Assembly (NCBI GenBank): GCA_037975125.1
Contig: CM075857.1
Span: 22,422,822 to 22,486,821 of the forward strand
Direction: 5' to 3'
Origin: Latrodectus hesperus
Lineage: Eukaryota > Arthropoda > Arachnida > Araneae > Theridiidae
DNA length: 64,000 nt
The position numbers and the translations under genes were made by a program. This document shows positions 33,628-44,850 of this stretch, piece by piece. Position 1 is the stretch's first letter. Each line of letters begins with the position of its first letter. The notes below the pieces were generated by a model. It was not told where the DNA came from and did not search any database. It was given only the letters and a program-made list of their open reading frames with translations.

Positions 33628-33846
33628 TCATATTTTGAAATGATACTCCGTAGTAAGATAATACAGCTGATAGTGAAGCACTTGACGACTAGTCCACCAT
33701 AGAGCAACTTCATCATAGAGGGACCTGAATTTGTGAAAGTAATGCCTTGCTGAAAGTTCATTCACAGCACTATGCGTTAATGACTGACATATTCGGCAAC
33801 ATGCTGCAGCAGCTGATAAGCCTACTTTGAACTCGTAAAGCAAATA
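33628..33846 (-). pseudogene. Decayed mariner transposase HTH fragment
   Basis: The frame MLYEFKVGLSAAAACCRI followed by NELSARHYFHKFRS matches the first HTH and the W/Y-F-x-K-F-R motif of mariner transposases. It differs from the copy at 7115 and lacks TIRs and any catalytic part. Confidence 0.6.
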
Positions 33847-33899
33847 ACACCGAACGAGCTCTTTCTATATACCCATTTCTCTTCGCTACTGTACAAGTT

Positions 33900-35750
33900 A
33901 CGATTGACAAATGTGCACGATGGGTCTGTTTTTATAACGATTATAACGATTTTGAACGACTAACCGGTGTCCCAACCTCGTCGTACACTAATTTTCATAT
34001 TTATTTTCATTTCCTTCAAGAGCAAAACGAAAACGGCAAGAACTTTCTTGCTTACCCTATGAATTAACTAAAATTCTCGATTAACACTTCTCTTGTTAAA
34101 ATTTGGATTCCTAGAAAAGGTAAAATAGTCACAACTAAAAACATACGCCAAATTGGACTTCAAATTTCCAAAACTGATATTAGCAGTGCCAATGGAATCT
34201 CATTAAGAAATTCTGTCTGCATATTTTATTCTAATTAACAAAGATTCAAAGAAGATTGACCATGTTTTGGTTTCGATTTAAGAAAATACATGGATTTATA
34301 CAAAAGTATACAATTCTATAAATTTCGCTTTACTTTACGATGTAAAGTGGATTTATGCAAAAATACGGAGTATTCCAATTTCATCAACAAGTATAGAATC
34401 GTAATCTAAGTTATAACTAAATATTTAAAATAATAAGACTAATTTTAAAATGGTTGGTTAATTTTAAACTAGAATCAAAGAAACTGTAGAATTAATGTTA
34501 TTTTTTAAGAATTATTCCTTACAGGAATCTTTTATTGTAATTTTTCATACATTTTTAATGAGATTCCACAAACACATTCTAAAGTTTTTTTCGAACTTTT
34601 TATGTAAATTAGAAGCCATTAGAGTTCATGAACTATTCTGAATTTATAACAAAAATGTTTCATAATATTGATGAGGAAAAGTGAGTTTAATCCCATCAAC
34701 TTCAACCTATTATATTTCAAACAATTATTTTACTTGTGTTAAATTTTAAAATTTGTGAATATCTATTCGAAGGTTCAAATAGTCACACTTTATTTTTAGG
34801 AAAAAGTTGCATTTCTGAGAATAACTAAACCAAATATAACTGCTTAGTTAAATTATTCATATAATTACATTATACAAAATTATATTCTTTGGCGACATGC
34901 CTAAGAAGAGAAGTAGATGGATATCCTACAAACATATTCTAAAGTAAATTAAACCGGAGGTAAGATTCTGACTAACACACTAAATTTACTATATGGAGAA
35001 GATCATCAGAAAGATTTCAACAATCTACAATTAAAAATAAGAAACAGGAGAATAACAGCAAGAATTGTAGATTAAAATGGTGCTTTAATTACCGTCTCAA
35101 AATTATTTTTCCATCATTCGAGATATTTTCGCACTACAATGTGGATGTTGTAAAAGATTTTGAGATGAAACAAGCTGTACGAGTTGTGGAAGCTGAAGAC
35201 TTCTAAAGTGGTTTAGTCTACACTATGAGGACTGAGGCTGCCCTCCAGTCTTCCAAAAAGGAGTGCTGATTATTCCACAATACTTTTTGGAGGAGATTTC
35301 TCAGGCACCAATCCAGAGCGACGTATTTACTCATTTAAAACACCGCCGCTGGTTAAGGACTCTCACAAACAGTGAATACAAAATCTCTTGAGACGAAAGG
35401 TTTCATTTGAAAAAAATAATGCACATTGATTCACCTTAAAAATTTAACTTTGAGGCTGATCATATATTATATATTCTTTATAATTCGCTGAACCATTATT
35501 AATGCTTTATTTCAAGAAATCGTTGATTTCTCTTTCACAGAAGCAAATTGAATAAAAGGTCGAAAAATGCAATTAAACAGCTTAGAAAAATTGGGTTTAA
35601 CTTGATAAACGATATTTCGGCAGAACCTTAACATGCCCAAGATAGATAATAACTTGGATACCATTCAAAACTTAGAAAAAAACTACCTTCCAATACAAGT
35701 ATTTTTATGTATGAGAAAACTTATGGGTAAAATGTAATTTATGTTAAAAA
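33900..35750. other. Intergenic DNA, nothing recognised
   Basis: AT-rich to 34880. From 34880 to 35400 it is GC-richer, without a frame or motif that I can identify. Confidence 0.45.
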
Positions 35751-35754
35751 AAAT

Positions 35755-36140
35755 GGTTTTCCTCAATATTGTTTGGCTTAGTAACAAAAATACACTATTG
35801 TTAAATTATTTTTAAACGATAGTGTATTTTTGATATTTAAGCCAGAAAACAGCATTAGTGCACGAGTAGAATACAAAATTGCATGGTATAGTATAATCGC
35901 TGCACTCACTCCGTTTTCATCGAATCTTAAAAAACTCACCGGGCCATACGCCATAAGCTCATCACACCATGCACTTCAACTGAACGGGCGGGGATACCGC
36001 AACCTCTCTCCATCCGAGGTGACAAATAGTGCACTGTTCCATGCACTATTGCTGCACAGGGAACTTTGAGTTTCCATCGGTTCAAGTTGTTAACCCAATC
36101 ACCACCCCAGTGTTGAATTGCTTCTATGGTGAGGAAAACC
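35755..36140. repeat. Dispersed repeat R1, copy 1, with 13-bp stem-loop
   Basis: It shares about 370 bp with 44851-45213, for example ATACGCCATAA, ACTTCAACTGAACGGGC and TTAACCCAATCACCACCCCA. Near the left end is a perfect hairpin (arms 35786-35798 and 35819-35831, AAAAATACACTAT). This copy is bounded by an 11-bp inverted repeat GGTTTTCCTCA (35755-35765, 36130-36140). A minus-strand frame is conserved between copies (IQHWGGDWVN, SVEVHGVM, LWRMAR), so a TE-derived coding remnant is possible. Confidence 0.75.
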
Positions 36141-36365
36141 TGAAACCCCCATTGGTCCAAATCAACTTATCTTGGCATTTCATACATTGGAAAAGCCTTG
36201 GTCACCATGATAGGACCAACCTTGGCATGTCCAATACTAAAATAAACGTGGCGCCCATTATATGTGCATTATTGGACTTGTCTTGGCATGTAGTGTATTG
36301 GGAAAAACTTAACGCCCATTATTGAGGTTATCTTGTCAAGATTGCCAACATTGGGCCAAGCTATT
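36141..36365. repeat. Degenerate internal repeats (CTTGGCATG words)
   Basis: CTTATCTTGGCATTTCATAC, CCTTGGCATGTCCAATACT and CTTGTCTTGGCATGTAGTG recur at about 60-80 bp spacing, each followed by a TTGG or CGCCCATTAT block. It probably belongs to the same mobile unit as R1. Confidence 0.4.
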
Positions 36366-36900
36366 TTGCTACCTAGATTAAAGTAATATCTTTTGAATAT
36401 AATCAGTTCTTCAATATTCCAAGAAACAAAATTGTAAGGAATATTTTAACTTTTCCCTGTAGTAAGAATATTAGAGTTTGAAATAAGATATATCATCCCA
36501 AAACGTAGATATACAATAAATTTTCGGTCATCATCCATGGTATTTCTGTAAAGTTATAGTAAACTAATGAGATATATATTAATTAATTTATGTTATTTTC
36601 ATGAAAAGTTAACGTTATCATGTTATTTTCATGAAAAGTTAATTTTATGTATATTTCTAAACAACGCAAACTAGAATAAAACAGCAAAGCATAATGGATG
36701 GAGATTTCTGTAAAGCGTAGAATAGAGGGTGCTACTACCGTGGAGATCTAGAAAACTTCCGGCATGAAACTTCCTGCTTACTATTCCATTATTGTCTTAT
36801 ACCATTGTGCTTTTTTTCTTTAGTTTCCATTGCTTTTGAGAAATATTAATTTAAAACTAATTATCCTATAAATGTTTTTGAAAATCAGAAAGCAAATAAA

Positions 36901-37014
36901 GGTAATAGTCGTTGCGTAGCATTTGGTTGCAATATGCGAGCTGGAACAAATTCATTTTCGCAATTGAAGATGTTCAAATTTCCAATGGAACCCGATTTAC
37001 AATCCTTAATTTAA
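36901..37014 (+). pseudogene. N-terminal half of a THAP zinc finger
   Basis: 37 open codons contain RCVAFGCNMR (first C-x4-C of the THAP C2CH finger) and MFKFPMEPDL (the conserved F-x-F-P-x-[DE]-P block), then a TAA. The second Cys-His pair and the rest are missing. It is either an exon fragment of a THAP gene or a P-element-like relic. Confidence 0.55.
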
Positions 37015-37279
37015 TTAATTATATATTAAATCAATTCTTAAAAATAGGTCTTAAATTTTAATTGCAATGAAAACCAAGATTTGCTTAAAATATTAATAAA
37101 CAACAAGTAAATAAACACATAATAACAATTTTGTTCTACTCATTATTGATAACAATTCATATATTCCAGCATGATCAACAAAATTTTAATGAAATTTATA
37201 ATACAAAAAAGGAAAGCATAAATAATACCTTGCTTAATATTTAAAATGATTTATAGTTCAATCCCTAGTAGCAGAGGCT

Positions 37280-37639
37280 GAGTGGTACTACAGTGGCCAT
37301 TTACCGGTTTCATTGGTAACTCACTTGACACCGGATTTTTTCACCGGTGTGTGCCCATTAACTTGCACATGACACGGTCATTGTATTTTCTACCGCCATT
37401 TCTGAACGACACCGTCGTCGGCCACTGATAGAGTGGTCGCTGGTCGTCGGCTGCAGCATTTACCATTGAGATTGAAGGAAAGTAAAATCATGCGCAGACT
37501 TATTAATAGGTCTGCGCATGCGTGGCGGCCATATTTAAAATCTATTGTTTACTTTAATTTTCTCTGTATATTTATTTCCACTGGGTAGTTAGCTATTCTT
37601 AATTGTCTTACGAGGAATTATATTTTACAGAATTTTTTG
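37280..37639 (+). promoter_or_regulatory. Candidate promoter and 5' UTR exon of the DUF4806-type gene
   Basis: A GC-richer island in AT-rich DNA. It has a 30-bp near-perfect palindrome (37490-37519, arms ATGCGCAGAC), an NRF1-like TGCGCATGCG at 37513-37522 and a YY1-like GGCGGCCAT at 37524-37532. About 100 bp downstream is a consensus splice donor (G|GTAAGT, exon end 37639). No ATG lies in the presumed first exon. Linking it to the coding exons at 41804 is inference from orientation and distance. Confidence 0.45.
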
Positions 37640-38008
37640 GTAAGTACTATCAGTTTTTTAAATAAATAACGAGTATATATCCTTAAAATTAAATATATTT
37701 CCTGTAATTAATTATGTCACATTATTATCAAGCTAATCATTGTATTTGTGCAATTAAGTTAGAATAAACATTGCAGTCTATTTTAAATGATACAAAATAA
37801 CTTTATTGTGAATTTATGCTTTAATTTGTTCATTGTTTTTGAAATTTATAAATACCCATAATATCCATTAATAATCTACAATTCTTATAACAATTAAAAA
37901 ATTTTTAATGCATACTTGTATCGTACCGCATGGTAAAACATCCATAAAGTGTTATGTTGACAATTTTTTTTGTGTATTTTTGGTATGTGTTATTTTTAAT
38001 GACTTTTT

Positions 38009-39213
38009 GGAACAAGTTCAGTATCCCCATACACTTGGCGACGCGGCGAATTTTTTTGTCGCCAAGTTGCCAAGCTAGGCGCGCGTTTATTTAAACGGGA
38101 AATTTCCCTAAATTCGATCGAAAAATGAGTATTTCAGAAAATTTAAAAAGGGAAATAAATATAAATAATGGACTTACTTGATATGAAGTTAAGCTGACAT
38201 GCCGATTGGTATATTTCGACATTTTATTCGTTTGTCACCAGTGTCACATTTCAGTAAAAATAATTATCTAATTTTACAAAAAAAGCATGCAAAAATATTT
38301 TTCTAAATATATACACTTTATAAAATTTAAAAAAGCATGCAAAAACTTATTTTTCAAATATATACATTTTTAAATTTAAAAAAAAACATGAATAAAATAT
38401 TTTTTAAATATATACACATTTTAAGTAAATAAAAATGAAACAAGAATACAATAAAAAAAATACATGTGAGCAATAGAATTTTAATAAAATAATTACACCT
38501 TCTGCAAATCCAATTTCCGTTAAAAATTAATTTATATTTGGGAATCCTAAATTAATTAATAATTTGGAATCCTGAGCAATAATCCATCATTATTATCTTT
38601 AATTTTTGGTAAAATAATTTGTTGATATTTTTCAACAACATTTTGAATATGAGACATTTTAAATTAAAACAAAAAATAAAGTAATTAAAACAATAAAAAG
38701 ATGATAATAAATTAAGAAAACGAAATAAGGAAAAAGAATATTTAACGGTTTTAAATACAAAAAATATATCATTTAATAAAAAAATTTATATTAAAATTAA
38801 ACCAAATAAAAATAATAATAAAAAGAAATAGTAAAAAAGAAAAATTTACGATGTTTGGACACTGGAGACAACGAAACACAAGAGCGGGAAATCCACTAAT
38901 TCCGTCAGCTAATGTAAACGAAATTAAAATGACTAGCAATTAAAACGTAGAACATTTCGTAAAGAAATTTCTGGAAAGTTCTAGAAGTGAAACTAATTAA
39001 GCTATTGCCACTAAAAAAGCACATTTATAGCTTAAAAATTATTTAAAACACGAGAAATACGGAATCTGGCAACAAAAAAATAAAAATAGTAACAAAAACT
39101 AAATTTGGCAACAAAACAATGAAAACAAAAGCTGTAATCAGCAACACTACAACGTAAACAACGGTTACCAGATTTGGCGAGAAATCAGTGTATGGGGATA
39201 CTGAACTTGTTCC
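38009..39213. mobile_element. Non-autonomous Merlin-type DNA transposon, 8-bp TSD
   Basis: 1,205 bp with terminal inverted repeats GGAACAAGTTCAGTATCCCC plus CATACACT. It is flanked by a perfect 8-bp duplication GACTTTTT (38001-38008, 39214-39221). Subterminal sequence holds TTGGCGACGCGGCGA, GTCGCCAAGTTGCC and, on the other side, TTTCTCGCCAAATCTGG. There is no coding capacity; the interior has three 55-bp AT-rich tandem units near 38280-38420. The 8-bp TSD and GG termini match the autonomous Merlin next door. Confidence 0.8.
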
Positions 39214-39366
39214 GACTTTTTTTGTTTTTGTTTCTAAGATTAATATTTGAAGCTTGGAAATGAACAGGTTAGAATTTTCATATAAATTAAACGATCAAAA
39301 TATTTATTCCAGACGGAATAAATTTCGTGAAATCCAATCTAATGTAAAAAGACTAATGTAAAAATC

Positions 39367-40963
39367 GGTGAAAATGTGCTTTAGGTCCCCCCTTGGCTCA
39401 TTTTTCAAAAACGCCGTCGCCATGGCGACGAAAACGAAGTCCGTGTTTTTAACGAACTTGACTGTTTCAAAATAAAAACAATGTTCTTTTTACGAATTAT
39501 ATAACAAAAAATACACTAAAATATGAAGAAAAAGTATGATAATTTTTAAAGTGGTTTAATAGAAATACACTGAAAACAAGTAAATTTCCACATACCTGAT
39601 TATCTTGAAAATGATTTTTAGATCCCGTTTTTTCCTTTTACGTTGTTTACTTTGCCGCTGGAGGATACACCTTTATCAAATCATCCAAAAACGCCTTGAA
39701 GGCTTCGTCCGATTGCTCGTGTCCATGGAGCTTTCGCCACATATATTCCGCTAAGTAGGAATCAAACTCGCCAGGAACATGGTGCGTTCCACGAAGTGCG
39801 CGTTTGATCGCCGACCAAGTTCCCTCTATAGAATTAGTGTGGGCACCAGTTTCGGGGTCTACATAAGTCAAACTGTGGTTGACCCTCAGATGTTCATAAC
39901 CTTCTTTTTCAAGGCAGTTATAGGCCTTCCAACAGTCTGAATATATAGTCGTCCCAGGCAATACCCAGTCCCTGACAATCGGAAGCAACGTCTCAGCATC
40001 TCTCTTTTCAACCACTCTAAAAAAACATTTACCCGATTCTCTTTCAACACCGCCGAAAACCCATTCACCCTTCACAGGCTTTCCTCTTCCATACTTCATT
40101 TTCCCGAATTTTGATTCATCAATCTCAACTATCTTTCCATATCCACCAATCTTTTCCGCACGTTCATTCATCATAATTTCCTGGCACACTTCTCTACAAA
40201 ACATACACCAATCAGTCACTGCATGCTCAAACACCTTCACTTCATACATAATATACTCATGCATCGCCTTTGCATACCACAGTCGCGTCATTTTTAGAAT
40301 CTGAACTATACTCAAATGGCTGTGACTGAACCACGAGCCATCTCTTACACTCTTGGAACATTCGTGCGCATTCTCTCGACCTTTTTTTCTGCAAAACCAC
40401 ATAAAACCATCAGTCCTATCCTGCCTCGTCTTTAAACTCATTTGCGACCCACACTTTGGACATTTATGCGTAGAAGCAATCATTCCCTCTTTCATACACC
40501 ATTCCAACACAGCCTTTTTCCCCATGACTGGCAAAATGCTAAAATAGCCAATAGAATATTTATTAATTGAACTCAAAGCTTCAGCTAAATCTAATTCCAT
40601 AGTGTTCTCAAGGTTTTAACTAAAATATAAGCAGAAAAAACTCCAAAAAAATATTCTACTCACAAACGGATGAAAGGCCAGATCACTCGATCGTCCTACC
40701 TCCAGGGCAAATCCAACGGTAATGAAATCGTAAATCCAACGGTAATTTTAAATTATACCGCTATTTAAAACTAAAATTAAATAGCGGCCAATGAAAAGGC
40801 TGAAACAAAAGATTAATGAGCATGCGCGAAAAAGCGCTTTAAATTTTCTCCTCTGCCATAAAGAGCGGACGGATGACGTAAGGATCACGTAAGTTTGGGT
40901 TTGCCATGCTTGGCGCATTTATCGCCGATTTGGCATGGGGGGTACCTAAAGCACAGATTAACC
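39367..40963 (-). mobile_element. Merlin DNA transposon with intact transposase
   Basis: The termini read GGTGAAAATGTGCTTTAGGT (left) and, reverse-complemented, GGTTAATCTGTGCTTTAGGT (right), each followed by a CCCCCC run. Flanks TAAAAATC (39359-39366) and TAAAAATG (40964-40971) form an 8-bp TSD with one mismatch, as expected for Merlin (8-9 bp). It sits 153 bp from the preceding non-autonomous element. Confidence 0.85.
39647..40600 (-). CDS. Merlin transposase (ISXO2/IS1595-like DDE)
   Basis: An uninterrupted 317-codon frame from ATG 40600. Residues 47-81 hold a zinc-ribbon (C47-P-K-C50, C70, C81). The DDE catalytic triad is visible as D161 in IVEIDESKFG, D222 in TIYSDCWKAY and E259 in NSIEGTWSAIKR, the arrangement of ISXO2-like transposases. 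The C-terminus EFDSYLAEYMWRK is the conserved end of the family. It is expected to bind the element's terminal repeats and cut and paste it. No introns are needed and the full family length is present, so it could be active, though the imperfect TIR and TSD suggest some age. It lies antisense within the presumed first intron of the DUF4806-type gene. Confidence 0.93.
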   Translation of the reverse strand: MELDLAEALSSINKYSIGYFSILPVMGKKAVLEWCMKEGMIASTHKCPKCGSQMSLKTRQDRTDGFMWFCRKKGRENAHECSKSVRDGSWFSHSHLSIVQILKMTRLWYAKAMHEYIMYEVKVFEHAVTDWCMFCREVCQEIMMNERAEKIGGYGKIVEIDESKFGKMKYGRGKPVKGEWVFGGVERESGKCFFRVVEKRDAETLLPIVRDWVLPGTTIYSDCWKAYNCLEKEGYEHLRVNHSLTYVDPETGAHTNSIEGTWSAIKRALRGTHHVPGEFDSYLAEYMWRKLHGHEQSDEAFKAFLDDLIKVYPPAAK

Positions 40964-40971
40964 TAAAAATG

Positions 40972-41803
40972 GTGTCTAATGTAAAAGCTTTTATTAAACA
41001 GAGTAAAAAAGTATTGTTTTGAATGTTACTATTTTATAACTGGAGAACTAAATTGTTGATTGGGTTACTTTATCATTCTCAGCAAAATTAGTAATAGATA
41101 AAATGTCTTTGAGACCTTAAAGATGATCAAATTCTATTTTTGATAAGAAAGTATTAAGTTATGTTTACAGAGTAAGTATAATTATCTTCATATACTTTAT
41201 TTAATTCATATCTATTTTTTATAACCTTCTATAATCAAGGTGAGATTCATTGCAAGTTTACATTTAATGATAAAATTCATATCAGCAAATGAAAATGGTG
41301 GTATATAAAATTTGGGAAATAATATGCAGTAATGATTTCTTGACTTGCATTCAAAATTATAGAAATTTTTGGAAGCATCTCTCAAAATTGTAAAGAGGTA
41401 TTCCATTTTTGTTTTTGTAATCATTAGGGATCAACACTTCCAGTTTACTAAAACTTGAAACATGTAAAAATACTTTATTAAATATTTTAAAAATAGGTTC
41501 GTTTAAAAAGTATTAAATGGTTAATTAATTAATAAGATTTTTGAAACTTAATCATACTCTTCTATATATATAATGCCTTGACAGGATTTTGCAAAAAGTT
41601 TGCATGTTACATATAAATATTGTGTTTTTTCATAATTTTACCAAATATGTGAGCTTCATTGTTTTTATAGAATAAACTTTGATTAAAAGAATATAAAACA
41701 AAATTTTTTTAACAAAATGGTCAATAACAATCTATTTACAATTAAAAAACTACTTATCCTAAAAACAGAAACAGAATTTATTCATTAAATATTTTTCACA
41801 TAG
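40972..41803. other. Intronic DNA, nothing recognised
   Basis: AT-rich sequence before the 41804 exon. A short exon carrying the initiation codon may be hidden here, but I cannot point to it. Confidence 0.4.
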
Positions 41804-42035
41804 CTTTCAAGTTGTAGAATTCGTAGAGGAAACAGGTGATAAAAGTGTGGCAGTTGTCGCATCTAATTGGATGGATGGAAATATGTATTACTGGCCTCCT
41901 TATAAGACGCCTAACAGAATTAGGCATGCTATTGAAGATTTTGAAGTTCCTAATGAAAATTGGATGAAGTCGTCGATGATGAAGTCATGTCGTTGCCTGT
42001 CATCTTGTGGTTTGTTATTATCTTGGTTTTATTAG
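41804..42035 (+). CDS. DUF4806-type gene, N-terminal exon
   Basis: Follows acceptor TTTTTCACATAG. It is open for 77 codons to TAG 42033. After VPNENW the in-frame text turns low in similarity (MKSSMMKSCRC), while the +2 frame from about 41958 encodes an acidic lead and a hydrophobic helix ending at its own TAG near 42060. No GTRAG donor is present between 41960 and 42035. Confidence 0.55.
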
Positions 42036-43581
42036 CTATGATTTGTTCATACTTAAGTTAGTTATATTTTGTAATTACTGTGTTCATCATAAATATTATT
42101 ACAATTTTGAAAAATTCTGTGTATTTTTAAATTTTATTTAATAAGGAGATTAATAGTTTTTTTTCTTTGTAAGATGTGGATTTTTTTAAGTTTAATTTTA
42201 ATATTTATAATTTTTCTTTTTAGTAATAAAGTAATAATAAATTAGTAATAGAGTAATAAAGTTCTTATCCAAAAATGAAAAAAGAAATGCCAGTTTCTTT
42301 GTTTTACTAGTTGATCAATGATAAATTTTAAGGAGTAAGCCAAAGCAATATATTAATATAAGTTATGATGCAAATTTTGTAATATATATAACAAAATAAT
42401 ATACAAATATTATATTGAAGAAATATGTGTTGATCTATTTTTTGCAAAGAAAACTGTATTTAAATTTTTACTGTGATATGTTTTTTAGAAATAATTCTAG
42501 AAAGCTGATTTAGCTTTAAATTTTTCTGGAATTTTTTTCAACATAATTTAAATTTCCTAGCAATTTAAACCAATTGAAATACAAAAAAATAAAGTTTAAA
42601 AACATTAAGTTTCTATATAAAAATATTTGACAGGTAAATTAGCTTTAACATGGATTTGGAAACTGGAACTTCATTTGAATTTATTTTTCTGATATTTTGT
42701 TATTATTTTCAGATGACTATTTTGACTAATAAAGGTGGAACAAGTTCCAGTGATGTTATAAAAAGAATTCTGATGGAACTGATGACAAACAAGTTGTCAA
42801 AACAATACAACTGGAAGGACAGTAGAGGTGTAAAGCATCCCTTTTCCACCCTTCAGAATGTTATGAATTTGATAACAGGTTAGCATTTTGTTTTTAAACT
42901 TTCTAAAGCTAACTGCTTGTAGAAATAAATTTTAAAAGTAATATAGTGCAATATGAAAACATTAAATTCAAACGTAAAAGTTTATGAATTGAATTTAATC
43001 AAAATATTTCTAAATCATAATCACTGTAACAAATCATAAGAACATAATATTTCATGTTTCTGAAATAATTTTAATTGCATATTTTTATTATTCTAGGTTT
43101 AACGTATGTAATTTAAATTTATATTGTGTTTGTAACTTAAAATTGGGAAAAATTGTTATTTTCTATTTTCATTTATGGATTACTTTTGTATTTTTTAAAT
43201 GCCAAGTTTACCATTGGATCAAAATGTTGATTATAGTACATAAATTAAATTTAATAAATTTATTTTTTCCCCAAATTTAAATCTTAATTTTAATATTTTA
43301 ACAACTTAAAATTTAATTTTTGTGATATTTCCATGTAATGTTAATAATATCAATTATAAAAATGTTAACCTTACTTTGTTTCTGATGTTACTTTATTTAA
43401 CATTTATATGAGTAAAATTTGTTTATTTGTAGCTTCTACTTGCCACCATGTCAGCCGTATAACAGATATGGATGTACAGCAGGACATCAAGAAATGGCTG
43501 ATGCGTGCTCCAGATAGAGATGGGGGGGGGCACTTGAAATGGGCTTTGGAAAAAGCCCAGTCTAATGTTAATATGTTATAA
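41804..43581 (+). CDS. DUF4806-type protein gene (structure partly unresolved)
   Basis: Three coding segments lie in order on one strand: 41804-about 42035, 42713-42878 and 43433-43581. The first reads FQVVEFVEETGDKSVAVVAS then NWMDGNMYYWPPYK and VPNENW, the N-terminal block recurrently linked to DUF4806 proteins in arthropods. The last two join in phase (G|CT) and read through LMTNKLSKQYNWKDSRGVKH and TLQNVMNLITG to a WLMRAPDR helix and a TAA, resembling the DUF4806 C-terminal domain. A polyA signal AATAAA at 43586 follows the stop. Function is unknown in the family. The initiator ATG and a good donor for the first segment are not found, so the gene may be broken or an exon may be missing. 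Confidence 0.6.
42713..42878 (+). CDS. DUF4806-type gene, penultimate exon
   Basis: Acceptor TTATTATTTTCAG, donor ACAG|GTTAGC; 55 codons plus one base. It starts MTILTNKGGTSSSDVI. The first codon ATG may be internal Met rather than a start. Confidence 0.65.
43433..43581 (+). CDS. DUF4806-type gene, last exon
   Basis: Acceptor GTTTATTTGTAG. It completes a split Ala codon, reads ASTCHHVSRITDMDVQQDIK then KWLMRAPDRDGGG and ends at TAA 43579. The GGG codons lie in a G8 run (43520-43527), a spot prone to indel errors. Confidence 0.65.
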
Positions 43582-43916
43582 TAATAATAAAGATTTATCT
43601 TTTGTGAACATTTTGTTTTTGTGAATAAATTCATAAATATTGAAGTAGATAGTTTAACAAATATTAAAATAAAAAATGCTGTAAAATAGGGACACTTTAT
43701 CTGAATATATAACTGAATTTTTAATCTTATTACAATAATGTATTTAATACACTTGTTACCAAAAATTTGTAACTCATTTCTTTTATCACTTTTAGCTCTG
43801 CAAATATTGCTTTTAGAAATGTTCTAGAATATTCATATTTAAGTCAATTTTTCAACTATTAATAGAAAATATCAATATATATACATAAAACATTAAGCTA
43901 AGATCATAGAATCAAA

Positions 43917-44510
43917 GTTGTCTGTTCTATATTAAAATATAGAATCAATGTTTTATTTTAAATTTATCAAATGTATCTAGTTGAGAATAATTTATACCTA
44001 TTTTTACAAATATATTAAAATTAATTGAATTTGTATGATTTTAATTTCTAAAACTGAATCTATGCACACATGTTAAAATATATATCTTATAAAAGCAATA
44101 AAAAAATTTAGATTTTTTGCAGTTAAATTTCCAAAGTTAAATTTGCTAAGAAAACATTTTGAAAATCATAACAATGAACAATTTCCTAATTTATTTTTCT
44201 AAAATTGGAAATTATTTTTTAAAATAAAATCTTAATGAATATTGTCTGTGTTCTATATTAAAATAATGAATCAATGTTTTATTTTAAATTTATCAAATGT
44301 ATCTAGTGTAGAAAGGTTCTATAAATAATTTATACCTATTGTTACAGATATATTGAAACTAATTGAATTTGTAGGATTTTAATTTCTAAAACTGAATCTA
44401 TGCACGCATGTTAAAATATATATCTCACAAAAGCAATAAAAAATTTAGATATTTGCAATTAAATTTCCAGTGTAAAACTTGTTAAGAAAACATTAGGAAA
44501 ATCAACCTTC
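43917..44510 (+). repeat. Tandem duplication, about 330-bp unit
   Basis: The block TTCTATATTAAAATA, then CAATGTTTTATTTTAAATTT and CTAAAACTGAATCTATGCAC, occurs from about 43926 and again from about 44250, in the same order and orientation with around 10% differences. Confidence 0.85.
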
Positions 44511-44850
44511 TAATTTATTTTTTCTAAAACTGGGAATTATTTTAAAAAAATCTTAATATTGTCATTTATTTGATTTTTCATAACAGTGAAAAAAATTAAA
44601 GCAAATCTATAAAACTGAAATTATTGAAAGTTAATTTTGTGTCCTGCAATGAAAACTTGAAAATACTGAAATGTCCTATAGTGAAAAAATATTAGATATT
44701 GGGTAAAATACATTTCATATTAATTTCACTTACATAACTGTACTATATAAATTATTACATTTTGAATTTATTTATAAGTATTAAAAAATCCTTGAACACA
44801 AATATTTTTTATCACTTAAAACACTTATAAATATATAAATATTTAAAATA

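Noticed and set aside
35755..36140. Helitron 3' end, because of the hairpin
   Set aside because: No CTRR terminus follows the hairpin, and similarity between the two copies continues past it.
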